64,000 bases of DNA from Nostocoides sp. Its GTDB lineage: Bacteria > Actinomycetota > Actinomycetes > Actinomycetales > Dermatophilaceae. Position numbers and translations under genes: made by a program. A model generated the notes under the pieces. The model made no database searches. It was given only the letters and a program-made list of their open reading frames with translations, and was not told where the DNA came from. Location of the stretch: assembly GCA_016716625.1 (NCBI GenBank), contig JADJVJ010000001.1, positions 62,001-126,000 on the forward strand, written 5' to 3'. Below, one piece after another: positions 1 to 7,916 of the stretch. Numbering within the stretch: position 1 is the stretch's first letter; each line of letters begins with the position of its first letter.

Positions 1-665
1 GCGATGACCAAGCCGGTCGTCGACGCGGTGGCGGAGCGCCCATACACCGCGATGCCGTGCGCGTTGATGTCGAAGCTGCCGGCCGTGCGGTTGTCGTTGC
101 CGAGGTGGTGAACGTGGTTGCCCTCGATCCGTAGCCCCGAGGTCGCGCCGGTCGCATAGATGCCGACCGGAACGGCCTGCAACGACCGCGTCCGGTAGCC
201 GGTGATCTCCAGGCCCGTGATGGTGATGTCTGCCCCGTCGCGGACCTCGACGACACCAGTAGTGCCCGCGGGAACGGCAAGCCCGGTGGCATCGAGGACC
301 GGACGGGCTCCGGCTGCAGCCCGCACCACGACATGCCGGCGATTCGCCAGGACGATCCGTTGCCCGGCATACCGGCCGCCGGCGAGCTCGACGACCCCAC
401 CGTTTGAGCCCAACCGGTCCACGGCCCGCTGGGGAGTGCGCAGTGGCGCCCCCGCGCTGCCGTCGGCACTGTCGTTGCCGTTCGGAGAGACGTGGATCAC
501 CGGCGTCCCCGCGGGCGCCGTGGCAGCGACCGCGGTCCGTCCGCGGGTGGGTGCAAGTCCGTCGAACGGCCACTGAACGGCGAGCAGAGCCGGGACGGCT
601 AGCGCCGGGAAGACCACAGCAGTGGCGAGGCCACGCCGAGCGGTGCGGGTGCGGAAGCGAGACAT
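1..665 (-). CDS. Secreted right-handed beta-helix (DUF1565-type) protein, C-terminus beyond window
   Basis: Reading the minus strand from the ATG at 665 gives 221 codons without a stop, running off the window edge, so only the N-terminus is here. Residues 1-30 look like a signal peptide: a basic start (MSRFRTRTARRG) then a hydrophobic stretch with alanines. At about residue 55 comes HVSPNGNDSADGS followed by PLRTPQRAVD, the usual entry motif of DUF1565/right-handed beta-helix proteins, then beta-helix-like repeats (ITITGLEITGY, GLRIEGNHVHHLG). Such proteins are secreted and often act on or bind polysaccharides; no catalytic residues can be assigned from this fragment. The gene diverges from nothing nearby; the histidine kinase downstream is on the same strand 110 nt away. 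Confidence 0.7.
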   Translation of the reverse strand, partial: MSRFRTRTARRGLATAVVFPALAVPALLAVQWPFDGLAPTRGRTAVAATAPAGTPVIHVSPNGNDSADGSAGAPLRTPQRAVDRLGSNGGVVELAGGRYAGQRIVLANRRHVVVRAAAGARPVLDATGLAVPAGTTGVVEVRDGADITITGLEITGYRTRSLQAVPVGIYATGATSGLRIEGNHVHHLGNDNRTAGSFDINAHGIAVYGRSATASTTGLVI

Positions 666-774
666 GATCGGCAATCCTTCTCAGGTCGGAGATCGAACTC
701 GCCCACTGTGCACAACCCTGAATGACGCAACGATGACGTTCGGCTGAGGTTGGCCGCGGGCGGGCTCAGGGTCG

Positions 775-2055
775 TCAGGCGGCGATCGCCGGGAGCACCA
801 GCCGGGCCACCGCGCCCGGCTCATCCGCCCGTTCGGTGAGCTCCACTCGGCCGCCGTGCTGGCGCGCTACCCATTCCACCAGCGGCAACCCGAGGCCGGC
901 CCCGCCGCCGGTACTCAGATAGGGCTGCGGGGGTTCGGTGCTCGCGAACCCGGGTCCCGAGTCGATCACCTCGGCGCTCGCCCATTCTCCGTGCGCGCGC
1001 ACCCGGAGCAGCACCGGTATGCCGGTGGCCCCAGCTCGCCCGTGCCGAATCGCGTTGTCGACGAGATTGCTCAACGCATGGCGGAGCAGGGTCGCATCAC
1101 CGCGAACGGTGACCGGACCGTGGACGTCGACGACGAGCTCCGGCACCCGCAACTCCAGGTCGGCCGCGAGCGTGTCGAGACGAAGCGCCTCCAGCCGCAG
1201 GTCCACCCGGGCATTGTCGATCCGTGCCGCGAGCAGCAGGTTGTCGACGACGGAGGAGGCCGCGTCAACCTCCCCGACGAGGGCACTGGCCTGCCGCGCC
1301 CACTCAGAACCCGGCCGCTGGCTGCGCTGGATGGCCGCGGCAGCCCCGCGCAACCTGGCCAGCGGTGTGCGGAGTTCGTGCGCGGCGGTCGCGAGGAAGC
1401 GTTCCCGGTCAGCGGCCGAGCGCAGCGCGGGGGCGAGCATCCTGCCGGTGAGTACCCACCCGGAGAGCGACAACAGGAGGAGCAGGACTGCCCCGCCGAT
1501 AACCGTCGGCCAGAACAGCACACTGGAGTGGTTCCTTGGTCCACGCTCGACCGCCATCACCCAACCGCCCACGCCGGCATCGTCGAACCAGGGCATGAGC
1601 GCCGCTCGGACCGAGCCACCCGAGGTGGGCAGCACGGCATACGTGCCGCTCTCGGAGGTGTCGGCCAAGGCGGCGGCCGCGATCTGGGGAGTCGGCAAGG
1701 GTGAGTTATCGGAGCCGCTCGGTGCGGTGTCGAGCAAGATCTCGCCGAGCGGCCGCGCAGAGACGACGATCCGGAACTCGCCGCCCGCAACCTCGTCGTC
1801 GGCGACCCCGTCGACGTTTGTGGACCCGTTGTCGTCGAGGTAGACCAGTGCTGCGGCGCGGGAAGCGGCCCCGCGCAGCTCGGTGTCGAGCCGTGCGGAG
1901 GCAAGCCGGGTGTCCCACGTGACGAGTACCGCCCCGAAGGCTGCGACGGCCAAGGTGGCGACGACGACGAAGCCACCGAGCAGCCGAGCGCGCAGCGAAC
2001 GGAGCAACTGTTCCTGCGGCGTGCCGCGAGTGGCCGTCCGCCCGGTCCGGGTCAT
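775..2055 (-). CDS. Two-component sensor histidine kinase
   Basis: 426-residue membrane kinase. Transmembrane helices lie at about 25-47 and 181-203 and enclose a ~130-residue extracytoplasmic sensor with no recognisable fold. The H-box AAHELRTPLARLRG puts the phosphorylated His at about 226; the N-box is NLVDNAIRHG, G1 is DSGPGF and G2 is GAGLGLPLVEW, so the catalytic domain is complete. There is little or no HAMP domain between TM2 and the H-box, which is short. The start at 2055 was chosen because its ATG overlaps the TGA of the upstream response regulator (ATGA); the open frame runs 45 codons further up but antisense-like. It is expected to phosphorylate the regulator encoded just before it. 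The signal is unknown. Confidence 0.9.
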   Translation of the reverse strand: MTRTGRTATRGTPQEQLLRSLRARLLGGFVVVATLAVAAFGAVLVTWDTRLASARLDTELRGAASRAAALVYLDDNGSTNVDGVADDEVAGGEFRIVVSARPLGEILLDTAPSGSDNSPLPTPQIAAAALADTSESGTYAVLPTSGGSVRAALMPWFDDAGVGGWVMAVERGPRNHSSVLFWPTVIGGAVLLLLLSLSGWVLTGRMLAPALRSAADRERFLATAAHELRTPLARLRGAAAAIQRSQRPGSEWARQASALVGEVDAASSVVDNLLLAARIDNARVDLRLEALRLDTLAADLELRVPELVVDVHGPVTVRGDATLLRHALSNLVDNAIRHGRAGATGIPVLLRVRAHGEWASAEVIDSGPGFASTEPPQPYLSTGGGAGLGLPLVEWVARQHGGRVELTERADEPGAVARLVLPAIAA

Positions 2056-2720
2056 GGACGGGGGTCCTCGGCGACGTACCCCACGCCGCGAACGGTGCGA
2101 ATGAGCGCCGGCCCGCCCAGTTTGTCCCTCAAAAGCCGGATCCGCACGTCGATGACGTTCGACGCAGGATCGGCGAAGACATCCCAACAATGCTCGAGCA
2201 ATTCCGAGCGCGACACCACGCGACCAGCATGGCGGACGAGGTAGGCGAGGATCGCGAACTCTTTCTGGGTCAGGTTGAGGTCCCGGTCGCCGCGCCGTGC
2301 GGTGACCGAGGCCGGGTCGACGAGGAGGTCGCCGAGAACGAGGACCGGCTGGTCGGTGCCTCCGGTGCGCCGGCCGAGGGCGCGGATGCGGGCGAGCAGT
2401 TCGGGCATGGCGAACGGCTTGGTGAGGTAGTCGTCGGCACCGGCGTCCAGGCCCGCGACCCGATCGCCCACCTCACCCAGGGCGGTGAGTAGCAGGATCG
2501 GGACAGTGTCCCCGCGCGAGCGCAGGGCACGGACCAGGTCGACAGCGTCGCCGTCCGGGACTCGGCGATCGAGAACTGCGGCGTCGTACTCGTTGACGAA
2601 GGCCAACTCGTCCGCAGCGGCGAGGGTGCTGGCCTCGTCCACGGCATAGGCCTGAGTGCGCAATGCGCGCGCGGCTTGCGCCCGGAGCTCGTCGTCGTCC
2701 TCGAGGAGAAGCAGGCGCAT
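2052..2720 (-). CDS. OmpR-family response regulator
   Basis: 222 residues: receiver domain then winged-helix DNA-binding domain. The acidic pocket is EDDD at 7-10, the phospho-acceptor is Asp51 (AAVLDRRVPDG) and the conserved Lys is in LTKPF at about 101. The C-terminal domain ends with the usual RTVRGVGYV motif. The ATG at 2720 starts MRLLLLEDD; the open frame continues upstream to 3158 but that part is antisense to nothing real and lies within a pseudogene, so it was rejected. It forms an operon with the downstream histidine kinase through a 4-nt overlap. Confidence 0.92.
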   Translation of the reverse strand: MRLLLLEDDDELRAQAARALRTQAYAVDEASTLAAADELAFVNEYDAAVLDRRVPDGDAVDLVRALRSRGDTVPILLLTALGEVGDRVAGLDAGADDYLTKPFAMPELLARIRALGRRTGGTDQPVLVLGDLLVDPASVTARRGDRDLNLTQKEFAILAYLVRHAGRVVSRSELLEHCWDVFADPASNVIDVRIRLLRDKLGGPALIRTVRGVGYVAEDPRP

Positions 2721-2760
2721 CCAACCATTGTTACTGAGGATCAGTCCGACACCTCGGCGG

Positions 2761-3491
2761 TCAGTCGCGCCGCTCCAGGTGCTCTGCGAAGGTGGTCGTG
2801 CCGTATGGCGGACCGTCGGCGAGGTGCAGGCCCCGGCGATATGCCGTGAACGTCCGTCCCGGAAACCGCACCGGCCACTGCCGCAAGGGGCGTGCGTGCG
2901 CCTCCAGCCACTGCCTGCCCGGCCGGTGGCTGGCCGACGACCTCGACGAGGCCCTGAGCCACCTCGCCAGGGTCGATCGGTTGCACCGGCATCGCGGGCA
3001 CGAGCAGACCCGGCAGCCGCCGCTGACTCGCGAAGATCTGGGTCAAGAGCGTGTGGAACTGTGTGCTCCGGAGCACAGTCACGGGCAGAGAGGACTCCAC
3101 GGCGATCCGCTCCGCGTGGGCCTTGTGCCGGTAGTAGGGCAGCGGCACGCGGTCGCATCCGACGATGGAGAGCTAAACCAGGTGCGGTGGCTCACCTCCC
3201 GCCGCCCGCAGCGCCCGCAAGGACCCGACGAGGGTGCGCATCATGTCCACGTCGCGGCGCCCATTGGCCGTCGCGAGGTGCACGAGAACCGTGGTTCCCT
3301 CAAGAGCGTCATGGATGCCGCGCCCCGAATGAAGGTCGGCGTGAGTCGTGGGGTATCCGCCCACGCCGGCGGCGCTCCGCGAGAGTACGGTCGCTTCGTG
3401 ACCCGCGGTGACGCGCGGTGGCCAGCCGGGGAAGCAGCACCCGTCCCAGGTGACCCGTGCCGCCGGTGACCATGAGGACCGGTCCGCTCAT
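2761..3491 (-). pseudogene. Decayed NmrA-like SDR, paralogue of the intact gene at 17854-18606
   Basis: Three pieces in two or more frames align with the intact paralogue. From ATG 3491: MSGPVLMVTGGTGHLGRVLLP, the NAD(P)-binding GGxGxLG motif. After a frameshift near 3400 a second frame reads TTVLVHLATANGRRDVDMM and continues through an in-frame TAG at 3173-3175 (paralogue HLVYLSIVG, here HLV-stop-LSIVG, a TAC to TAG change) into PLPYYRHKAHAE and FASQRRLPGLLVP. A further frameshift with a short deletion near 2880 restores homology as VRFPGRTFTAYRRG, ending at TGA 2761-2763. With a nonsense codon, two frameshifts and a deletion, this is not a functional gene. The 40 bp between its end and the response regulator hold only that gene's upstream region. 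Confidence 0.88.
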
Positions 3492-3588
3492 CTCCCTCTC
3501 CTCAGGGGTGTCCGGTGGCCCATTACGGCAGGCTTACGGGTGCGCCGTACCGTTTGCTCCGTTCCGACTCGCCTGGGAGGGTGGCGTC

Positions 3589-3957
3589 GTGCCCATGTCG
3601 CTCGAGGAGGCCCGCCGCGCCGATCGCGTCGTGATCGACGGCGGAGACCGCTCGTGTGGCGAGTTGCTGCTTGTTTTGCATCGCGAGATGCGCGACCTGC
3701 CCCCCGGTACCGTCGTCGAACTGATCGCCCACGACCCCATTGCGCCGATTGACCTCCCGGTGTGGTGCCATCTCACCGGACATCGCTACCTCGGCCCGCA
3801 CGATGCCGCCGCCGACACCTACCTCATCGTCGTCTCGGCCAAGGCGCGTCCGGTGCGCCCCGACCGGCCCTGGCATCTGGCCCCCACCACCGGACACGAC
3901 GACACCCCCGCCGACCTCGAACAGCAAACCCACCGCGAAACCCAGGAGAGCATATGA
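3589..3957 (+). CDS. TusA-like sulfur-carrier protein
   Basis: 122 residues. The core VVIDGGDRSCGELLLVLHRE resembles TusA/SirA, where an N-terminal Cys carries persulfide sulfur to an acceptor. Here the Cys is followed by Gly (CGELLL) instead of the canonical CPxP. The same pattern recurs in the N-terminal domain of the radical SAM protein two genes on, so the two are paralogous (shared MRD, PG, DL..W..L.GH). GTG at 3589 was chosen because GGGAGG at 3575-3580 is 8 nt upstream; ATG 3595 is the alternative. The stop overlaps the ATG of the DsrE gene. Sulfur-carrier role is inferred from family; partner and target are unknown. Confidence 0.72.
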   Translation: MPMSLEEARRADRVVIDGGDRSCGELLLVLHREMRDLPPGTVVELIAHDPIAPIDLPVWCHLTGHRYLGPHDAAADTYLIVVSAKARPVRPDRPWHLAPTTGHDDTPADLEQQTHRETQESI

Positions 3958-4310
3958 GCATTCTTGTCAGCATTGCCAGCAGCCACGACAACCCGGACCG
4001 CTGCACAGTCGCCTTCGTCGTGGCCGTGGCCGCGGTCGCCTCTGGTCAGGACACGACGGTCTTCCTCTCCGCCGACGGCGCCTGGGTCGGCAAGCAGGGC
4101 GAGGCGGAGAAGATCAACGAAGAGGGTTTCGCACCGCTCGCCGAACTGGTGGCCGGCTTCGTCGAGGCCGGCGGGCAGATTCTCGTGTGCACGCCCTGCG
4201 CCAAGAAGCGCGGCATCACCGAGGAGGATCTCGTCCCCGGGGCCATCATCGCTGGCGGTGCCGCGGTCGTGGCTTTGCTCGCCGCCGGAGCCACCTCGAT
4301 CAGCTACTGA
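3954..4310 (+). CDS. DsrE-family sulfur-relay protein
   Basis: 118 residues with the DsrE/DsrF-like fold signature: an opening beta strand (ILVSIASSHDNPDR), VAFVVAVAAVASGQDTTVFL (cofactor-like helix and strand), and CTPC at residues 79-82 in QILVCTPCAKKRGI, where DsrE proteins keep their reactive Cys. DsrE proteins receive or pass sulfane sulfur, typically with TusA partners. The ATG overlaps the preceding TGA (ATGA) and is preceded by AGGAG. The C-terminus (GAIIAGGAAVVALLAAGATS) is hydrophobic and glycine/alanine-rich, as in peroxiredoxin-like DsrE members. Neighbouring TusA-like genes on both sides support a sulfur-transfer role. Confidence 0.8.
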   Translation: MSILVSIASSHDNPDRCTVAFVVAVAAVASGQDTTVFLSADGAWVGKQGEAEKINEEGFAPLAELVAGFVEAGGQILVCTPCAKKRGITEEDLVPGAIIAGGAAVVALLAAGATSISY

Positions 4311-4349
4311 GACCCGCCGCGACCCAGCAGCCCATCCGGAAGGCACATC

Positions 4350-5531
4350 ATGGCCGATCAGCTCAGCACCACCCTCGGCATACCGGACGCTCGGGGGCTG
4401 TCCGAGTTGGCCGCGCTCGACGCGATCGCCGCGGCCCACCTCGACGGCGGATCCATGGACTGCGGCAGTGGGCTGCTCCTGCTGCTCACCCGCCGAATGC
4501 GCGACATTGGGCCAGGCGACGGGCTGCTTGTGCGGACCGAGGACGCTTCGGTGCCCCCCGACTTGGTCGACTGGTCGCGGCTGGCCGGCCATGAGATCGC
4601 CGGGCAGACCGAGCAGGACGAATCCGGCGCCTGGCATGTGCTGGTGCGCCGCGGCATACCCGGATCGGCCCGGACGACGGCGGCTTCGTCGTCACCCACC
4701 GATGAGCAGAACCAGAGCGCCGCCGAGTTCAGCACCGGTGAGGCCACCCCGGTTGGTGAGCGGATCTGGCTCTATTCGAACTTCCACTGTAACTTGGCGT
4801 GCACCTACTGCTGCGCCGAATCCTCACCGGCGGTCGATCCACAGCTGCTGCCCCTGCCGCTGGCTCGCGAGGTGCTGGAGGAGTTCGCCCGGCTCGGCGG
4901 ACGAGAGGTGTACATCACCGGCGGTGAACCGTTCCTGCACCCGCAGATTGGTGAACTCGTCGCTGCCGCAGCCGCGGTGGCCCCGACGACCATCCTCACC
5001 AACGCCATGGTCGTGCAGCGCGGCGCCCGCCGAGCCGCTCTCGAAGGGATGGATCGAGAGCGAGTGAGGCTGCAGATCAGTCTCGACTCGGCCGAACCCG
5101 CCCGCCACGAGGGCCTGAGGGGGAAGGGCAGTCACGGCAAAGCGGTCGAGGGCATCCGGACCGCCCTCGACCTGGGCTTCGCCGTGCGGATCGCCGCTAC
5201 GTGGTACGCGGACGAGCCCGCCGAGGGAGCTGCCTGGACCAGGCTGCTCGACGACTGGGGAATCCCCGAGCACGACCGTCTGGTCCGGCCGGTGGCGCGA
5301 CAGGGGGTGGCGACCGGAGGCGAAGAAGTCACCGTCGACACACTGGCGCCGGAGCCGACAGTGACCGCATCCGGGATCTGGTGGCATCCGGTCGCCGTGA
5401 CCGACCCGGCGATGCAGGTCGCCGACCGGCCAGCCCCTCTGAAGCCAGCCTTCGACACCATCCGGGACACGGTCGCGGTGCAGGACGCTGCGCGCAAGGA
5501 GGGACGCCGACACGTCTTCCGGTGTGCCTGA
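4350..5531 (+). CDS. TusA domain-radical SAM fusion protein
   Basis: 393 residues. Residues 1-100 form a TusA-like domain with Cys38 in SMDCGSGLLLLL. A Ser/Thr/Glu-rich linker (about 105-135) leads to a radical SAM domain: LYSNFHCNLACTYCCAES holds the cluster motif CxxxCxxC at Cys147, 151 and 154, followed by VYITGGEPFLHP (GGE, SAM amino group binding) and LQISLDSAEP. There is no Cys-rich SPASM tail; the C-terminus ends RRHVFRCA. The family reductively cleaves SAM to a 5'-deoxyadenosyl radical; a fused sulfur carrier suggests radical chemistry that consumes or moves sulfur, which is inference. It starts 40 nt after dsrE and is followed 17 nt later by a MOSC gene. Substrate is unknown and no precursor peptide gene is visible. 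Confidence 0.85.
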   Translation: MADQLSTTLGIPDARGLSELAALDAIAAAHLDGGSMDCGSGLLLLLTRRMRDIGPGDGLLVRTEDASVPPDLVDWSRLAGHEIAGQTEQDESGAWHVLVRRGIPGSARTTAASSSPTDEQNQSAAEFSTGEATPVGERIWLYSNFHCNLACTYCCAESSPAVDPQLLPLPLAREVLEEFARLGGREVYITGGEPFLHPQIGELVAAAAAVAPTTILTNAMVVQRGARRAALEGMDRERVRLQISLDSAEPARHEGLRGKGSHGKAVEGIRTALDLGFAVRIAATWYADEPAEGAAWTRLLDDWGIPEHDRLVRPVARQGVATGGEEVTVDTLAPEPTVTASGIWWHPVAVTDPAMQVADRPAPLKPAFDTIRDTVAVQDAARKEGRRHVFRCA

Positions 5532-5548
5532 GCGTGCAGGATGAACCC

Positions 5549-6163
5549 ATGGAGGAACCCCGGGTCATGTCCGTCAGCCGCGACCATACGCACCGGTTCA
5601 GTAAGACCCCGGTCGAGTCCATCACGCTCGTGGCGGGCATCGGAGTCGAAGGCGACGCGCATGCCGGGCCCTTGGTCAAACACCGTTCCCGGGTACGGCG
5701 CGACCCCGAACAGGTGAACCTCCGCCAGGTGCATCTCATCCACTCCGAACTCTTCGCCGAGGCAGCGGCAGTGGGTTACGAACTCCATCCGGGGGATCTC
5801 GGGGAGAACGTCCTGACCGCCGGGATCGACCTGCTTCAGCTCGGGGTCGACACTCGGCTGCGCTTCGGGGAGCTTGGTGAGGACGCGGAGCGCGCCGTCA
5901 TCCGTGTGACCGGGTTGCGCAACCCGTGCGCCCAGATCAACACCTTCCGGCCCGGCCTGCTCAAGGTTGTGCTCTCCCGGGCCGACGGGACCCCGACCGA
6001 CGAACCCGCTCCCTCCACTGGCTCGACCGAGGCCCTCACGTCGCCGGTGATCCGCAAGGCGGGAGTCATGGCCGTCGTCGAGCATGGCGGGGTCGTGCGG
6101 CCGGGTCAACGGATCACCGTCATACCCGCGCCCGGCGAGTACCGACCACTCGAACCCGTATGA
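5549..6163 (+). CDS. MOSC-domain protein
   Basis: 204 residues. MOSC domains (from molybdenum cofactor sulfurase C-termini, also YiiM/YcbX) are predicted to carry sulfur on a conserved Cys. Visible signatures are the N-terminal SVSRD...K.PV, VEGDAHAG, NLRQVHLIHSEL, PGDLGENVLTAGIDL and the conserved Cys in TGLRNPCAQIN. Start ATG 5549 (MEEPRVMSV) lies 18 nt past the radical SAM stop with GCAGGA upstream; ATG 5567 is possible. An insertion near residues 150-165 (DGTPTDEPAPSTGSTEA) is low-complexity. As the fourth gene in a row with sulfur-handling domains, it likely shares their pathway; it could also be an accidental YiiM-type neighbour. Confidence 0.85.
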   Translation: MEEPRVMSVSRDHTHRFSKTPVESITLVAGIGVEGDAHAGPLVKHRSRVRRDPEQVNLRQVHLIHSELFAEAAAVGYELHPGDLGENVLTAGIDLLQLGVDTRLRFGELGEDAERAVIRVTGLRNPCAQINTFRPGLLKVVLSRADGTPTDEPAPSTGSTEALTSPVIRKAGVMAVVEHGGVVRPGQRITVIPAPGEYRPLEPV

Positions 6164-6192
6164 CGTGCGCGCCCCTAAGCCTCGATGAGTGA

Positions 6193-6522
6193 CGTCCACG
6201 GGCCCCAGCTCACTGGGACGACATCGCGTGGGTCGGCGTGCGGCGGCTGCGCGCGGACGCGGCCACACACCCCGACGACGAGGTGCTCGCCGAGTTGCTC
6301 ACGCTGGCAACGGCTGCCGCCGCGCAGGCACCCCGGCGTCCGGACCCCGAGGGCGGCCGGGTGCTGTGCCCGCATTTCCGCATCGGCGGCCACCTCGTGC
6401 GCACCATCAGCGTGGTTGCCCAGTTCGGCGCAGCCGTCGATGTGACGCTGGAGGAGTTGCGCCTCGAACTCATCTACCCGGCCGACGAGGAGGCCGCCGC
6501 TGTCTTGAGCGCCCTCGGCTGA
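6193..6522 (+). pseudogene. C-terminal remnant of an MmyB-like XRE regulator
   Basis: The open frame begins right after TGA 6190-6192 and has no ATG. It reads HWDDIAWVGVRRLRADAATHP, then LCPHFRIGG, RTISVVAQFGAAVDVTLEEL and LELIYPADEE. This is the tail of the MmyB-like ligand-binding domain that follows an XRE helix-turn-helix in many actinobacterial regulators. The helix-turn-helix and most of the domain are missing. GTG 6238 could start an 94-residue product, but there is no ribosome-binding site and the family needs its N-terminus, so I treat it as a 5'-deleted remnant. Confidence 0.6.
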
Positions 6523-6549
6523 CCCGCTCCCGGTTCAGCGAGGCGCTGC

Positions 6550-7182
6550 TCATGAAGGGGTCGTGGCGAGGTCGTCCCAACAGGCAGCCGGCCCGGTGAG
6601 GTCCGCGGTCGCGTTGAGCAGCTCGAGTGCGGCACGTCGAATCTCATCGAGGGTCGCATCGGCATCCATCCGAACACCGTTCTCCGCCAAGCACGCAAGG
6701 ATCGTCGGGAGTTCGGCGCGCATCCGCCGGTCGCGGGCGTCCTGATGGAGGCCGACATCCTGGAGGACGAACTCGGCATACATGCTGTGCTCTGCCATAC
6801 ATGCATCCGCCAGAGTTTTGACGTGCGACTCGCTCAAGCCCGGGGCCTCAGCCCTGAACGAGTATCGAACGACCTTCCACCCTGGCGCACGCTCCTCGGC
6901 GGGCTGTTCCTCATAGCCGATCCCAGAGGCCTCGAAGCACCCGAAGGTGTCCCGCACGAGGTCGACGGTGGTGTCGTAGCTGAGCGATCCCGTCCGCCGA
7001 GCCTCCCGGAGCACCTCCAACTGCCGCTCCCCAGCACCCCCCTCTCGTGCGTCGGCCAGAATGGCGTCGATCCGCGTGCCCCAGGAAGCGGCCGCTGCCG
7101 ACGATGGCACGCGGTCAGTCGCGCCGGCGCACCCCGCGACGGCAATCAGAACGGCGCTGGCCCAGATCCATGATCGTCTCAT
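6550..7182 (-). CDS. Putative lipoprotein, unknown function
   Basis: 210 residues with a lipoprotein signal peptide (MRRSWIWASAVLIAVAGC, lipobox VAGC with the lipidated Cys at 18). The mature part is acidic, mostly helical and has three further Cys (CFEAS, ACMAE, LACLAE, ACWDD), suggesting disulfides outside the membrane. I do not recognise a family. The start is supported by GGGAGGAG just upstream. It reads the same way as the TetR gene before it but 77 nt separate them. Confidence 0.75.
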   Translation of the reverse strand: MRRSWIWASAVLIAVAGCAGATDRVPSSAAAASWGTRIDAILADAREGGAGERQLEVLREARRTGSLSYDTTVDLVRDTFGCFEASGIGYEEQPAEERAPGWKVVRYSFRAEAPGLSESHVKTLADACMAEHSMYAEFVLQDVGLHQDARDRRMRAELPTILACLAENGVRMDADATLDEIRRAALELLNATADLTGPAACWDDLATTPS

Positions 7183-7259
7183 CCGCTCTCCTCCCGCCCC
7201 GGTGGCCGTGTCAAGACGGCGCCCCGTATGGAGTCAGTGTGCGGCTGCTGCGGGGGCGG

Positions 7260-7874
7260 TCAAGAGGCCTCTGGCTGTGCGACGCCGGACAGGGCGTTGG
7301 TGAGATAGCCGAGGGTGTCACGCCATACGTGTGTCGGGACGCCGGGGGTCGTGATCGCGAAGGTCGTGAGCCCATGAACGGCGGCCCAGTGGGCGAGTGC
7401 TGCCGTCGCGATGAACGGGTCCTCGGGGGCGCGGCCCATGAGGGTGGCGAGGTCGGCCACGAGTGCGTCGAAGCCGCGGCCGGGCTGGCTGGTCGCGCCC
7501 GTAACGGGAGTGTCCGCAAGGAAGAGAACCCGGTATGCCGCGGGGTTGGCGGTGCCCCAGTCGAAGTAGGCCTGGGCGCGCAGGCGTAGTCGCTCGGCGG
7601 GTGAGTCGTTTGAGCCGAGGCGTAGGTCGATATCGCGCGACCAGTCCTCGAACGCACGCCCGCACGCGCTCCGCCGGAGCTCCTCGAGGTTGGCGAAGTG
7701 ATGGTAGAGCGTCGGTGGGGTGCACCCCGCGGCCCGGCAGATGCTCGCGACAGTGACGGTCCCGCCGTCGCTTGAGGATCGCAATAGGCCGTCCCAGCAG
7801 GCCTGGATCAGGGCGTCACGGGTCGCTGCCGAGTCCGCCGCAGGGGGGCGTCCGGCTCCGGATCCTCGTGCCAC
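7260..7874 (-). CDS. TetR-family repressor
   Basis: 204 residues. The N-terminal helix-turn-helix is VTVASICRAAGCTPPTLYHHFANLEELR at about 41-68, typical of TetR, and the C-terminal half is a helical ligand-binding domain like the TetR_C_13 group (PAERLRLRAQAYFDWG, NPAAYRVLFL). It starts with GTG at 7874 behind AAGGAAAGG. It diverges from a two-gene membrane-protein operon across 42 bp that contain a palindrome (7894-7912), so it most likely represses that operon and itself. Ligand unknown. Confidence 0.88.
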   Translation of the reverse strand: MARGSGAGRPPAADSAATRDALIQACWDGLLRSSSDGGTVTVASICRAAGCTPPTLYHHFANLEELRRSACGRAFEDWSRDIDLRLGSNDSPAERLRLRAQAYFDWGTANPAAYRVLFLADTPVTGATSQPGRGFDALVADLATLMGRAPEDPFIATAALAHWAAVHGLTTFAITTPGVPTHVWRDTLGYLTNALSGVAQPEAS

Positions 7875-7893
7875 GGTTACCTTTCCTTCACTG

Positions 7894-7912
7894 AATATAG
7901 TGCTACTATATT
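7894..7912. promoter_or_regulatory. TetR operator overlapping a promoter
   Basis: Inverted repeat AATATAGT-GCT-ACTATATT, 8-bp perfect arms with a 3-bp spacer, in the 42-bp gap between the divergent tetR and the 7917 gene. The AT-rich site stands out from its surroundings. TACTAT at 7904-7909 fits a -10 element whose transcript would start at or next to the GTG at 7917, so the downstream gene may be leaderless and would be blocked by repressor binding. Confidence 0.75.
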
Positions 7913-7916
7913 AGGC

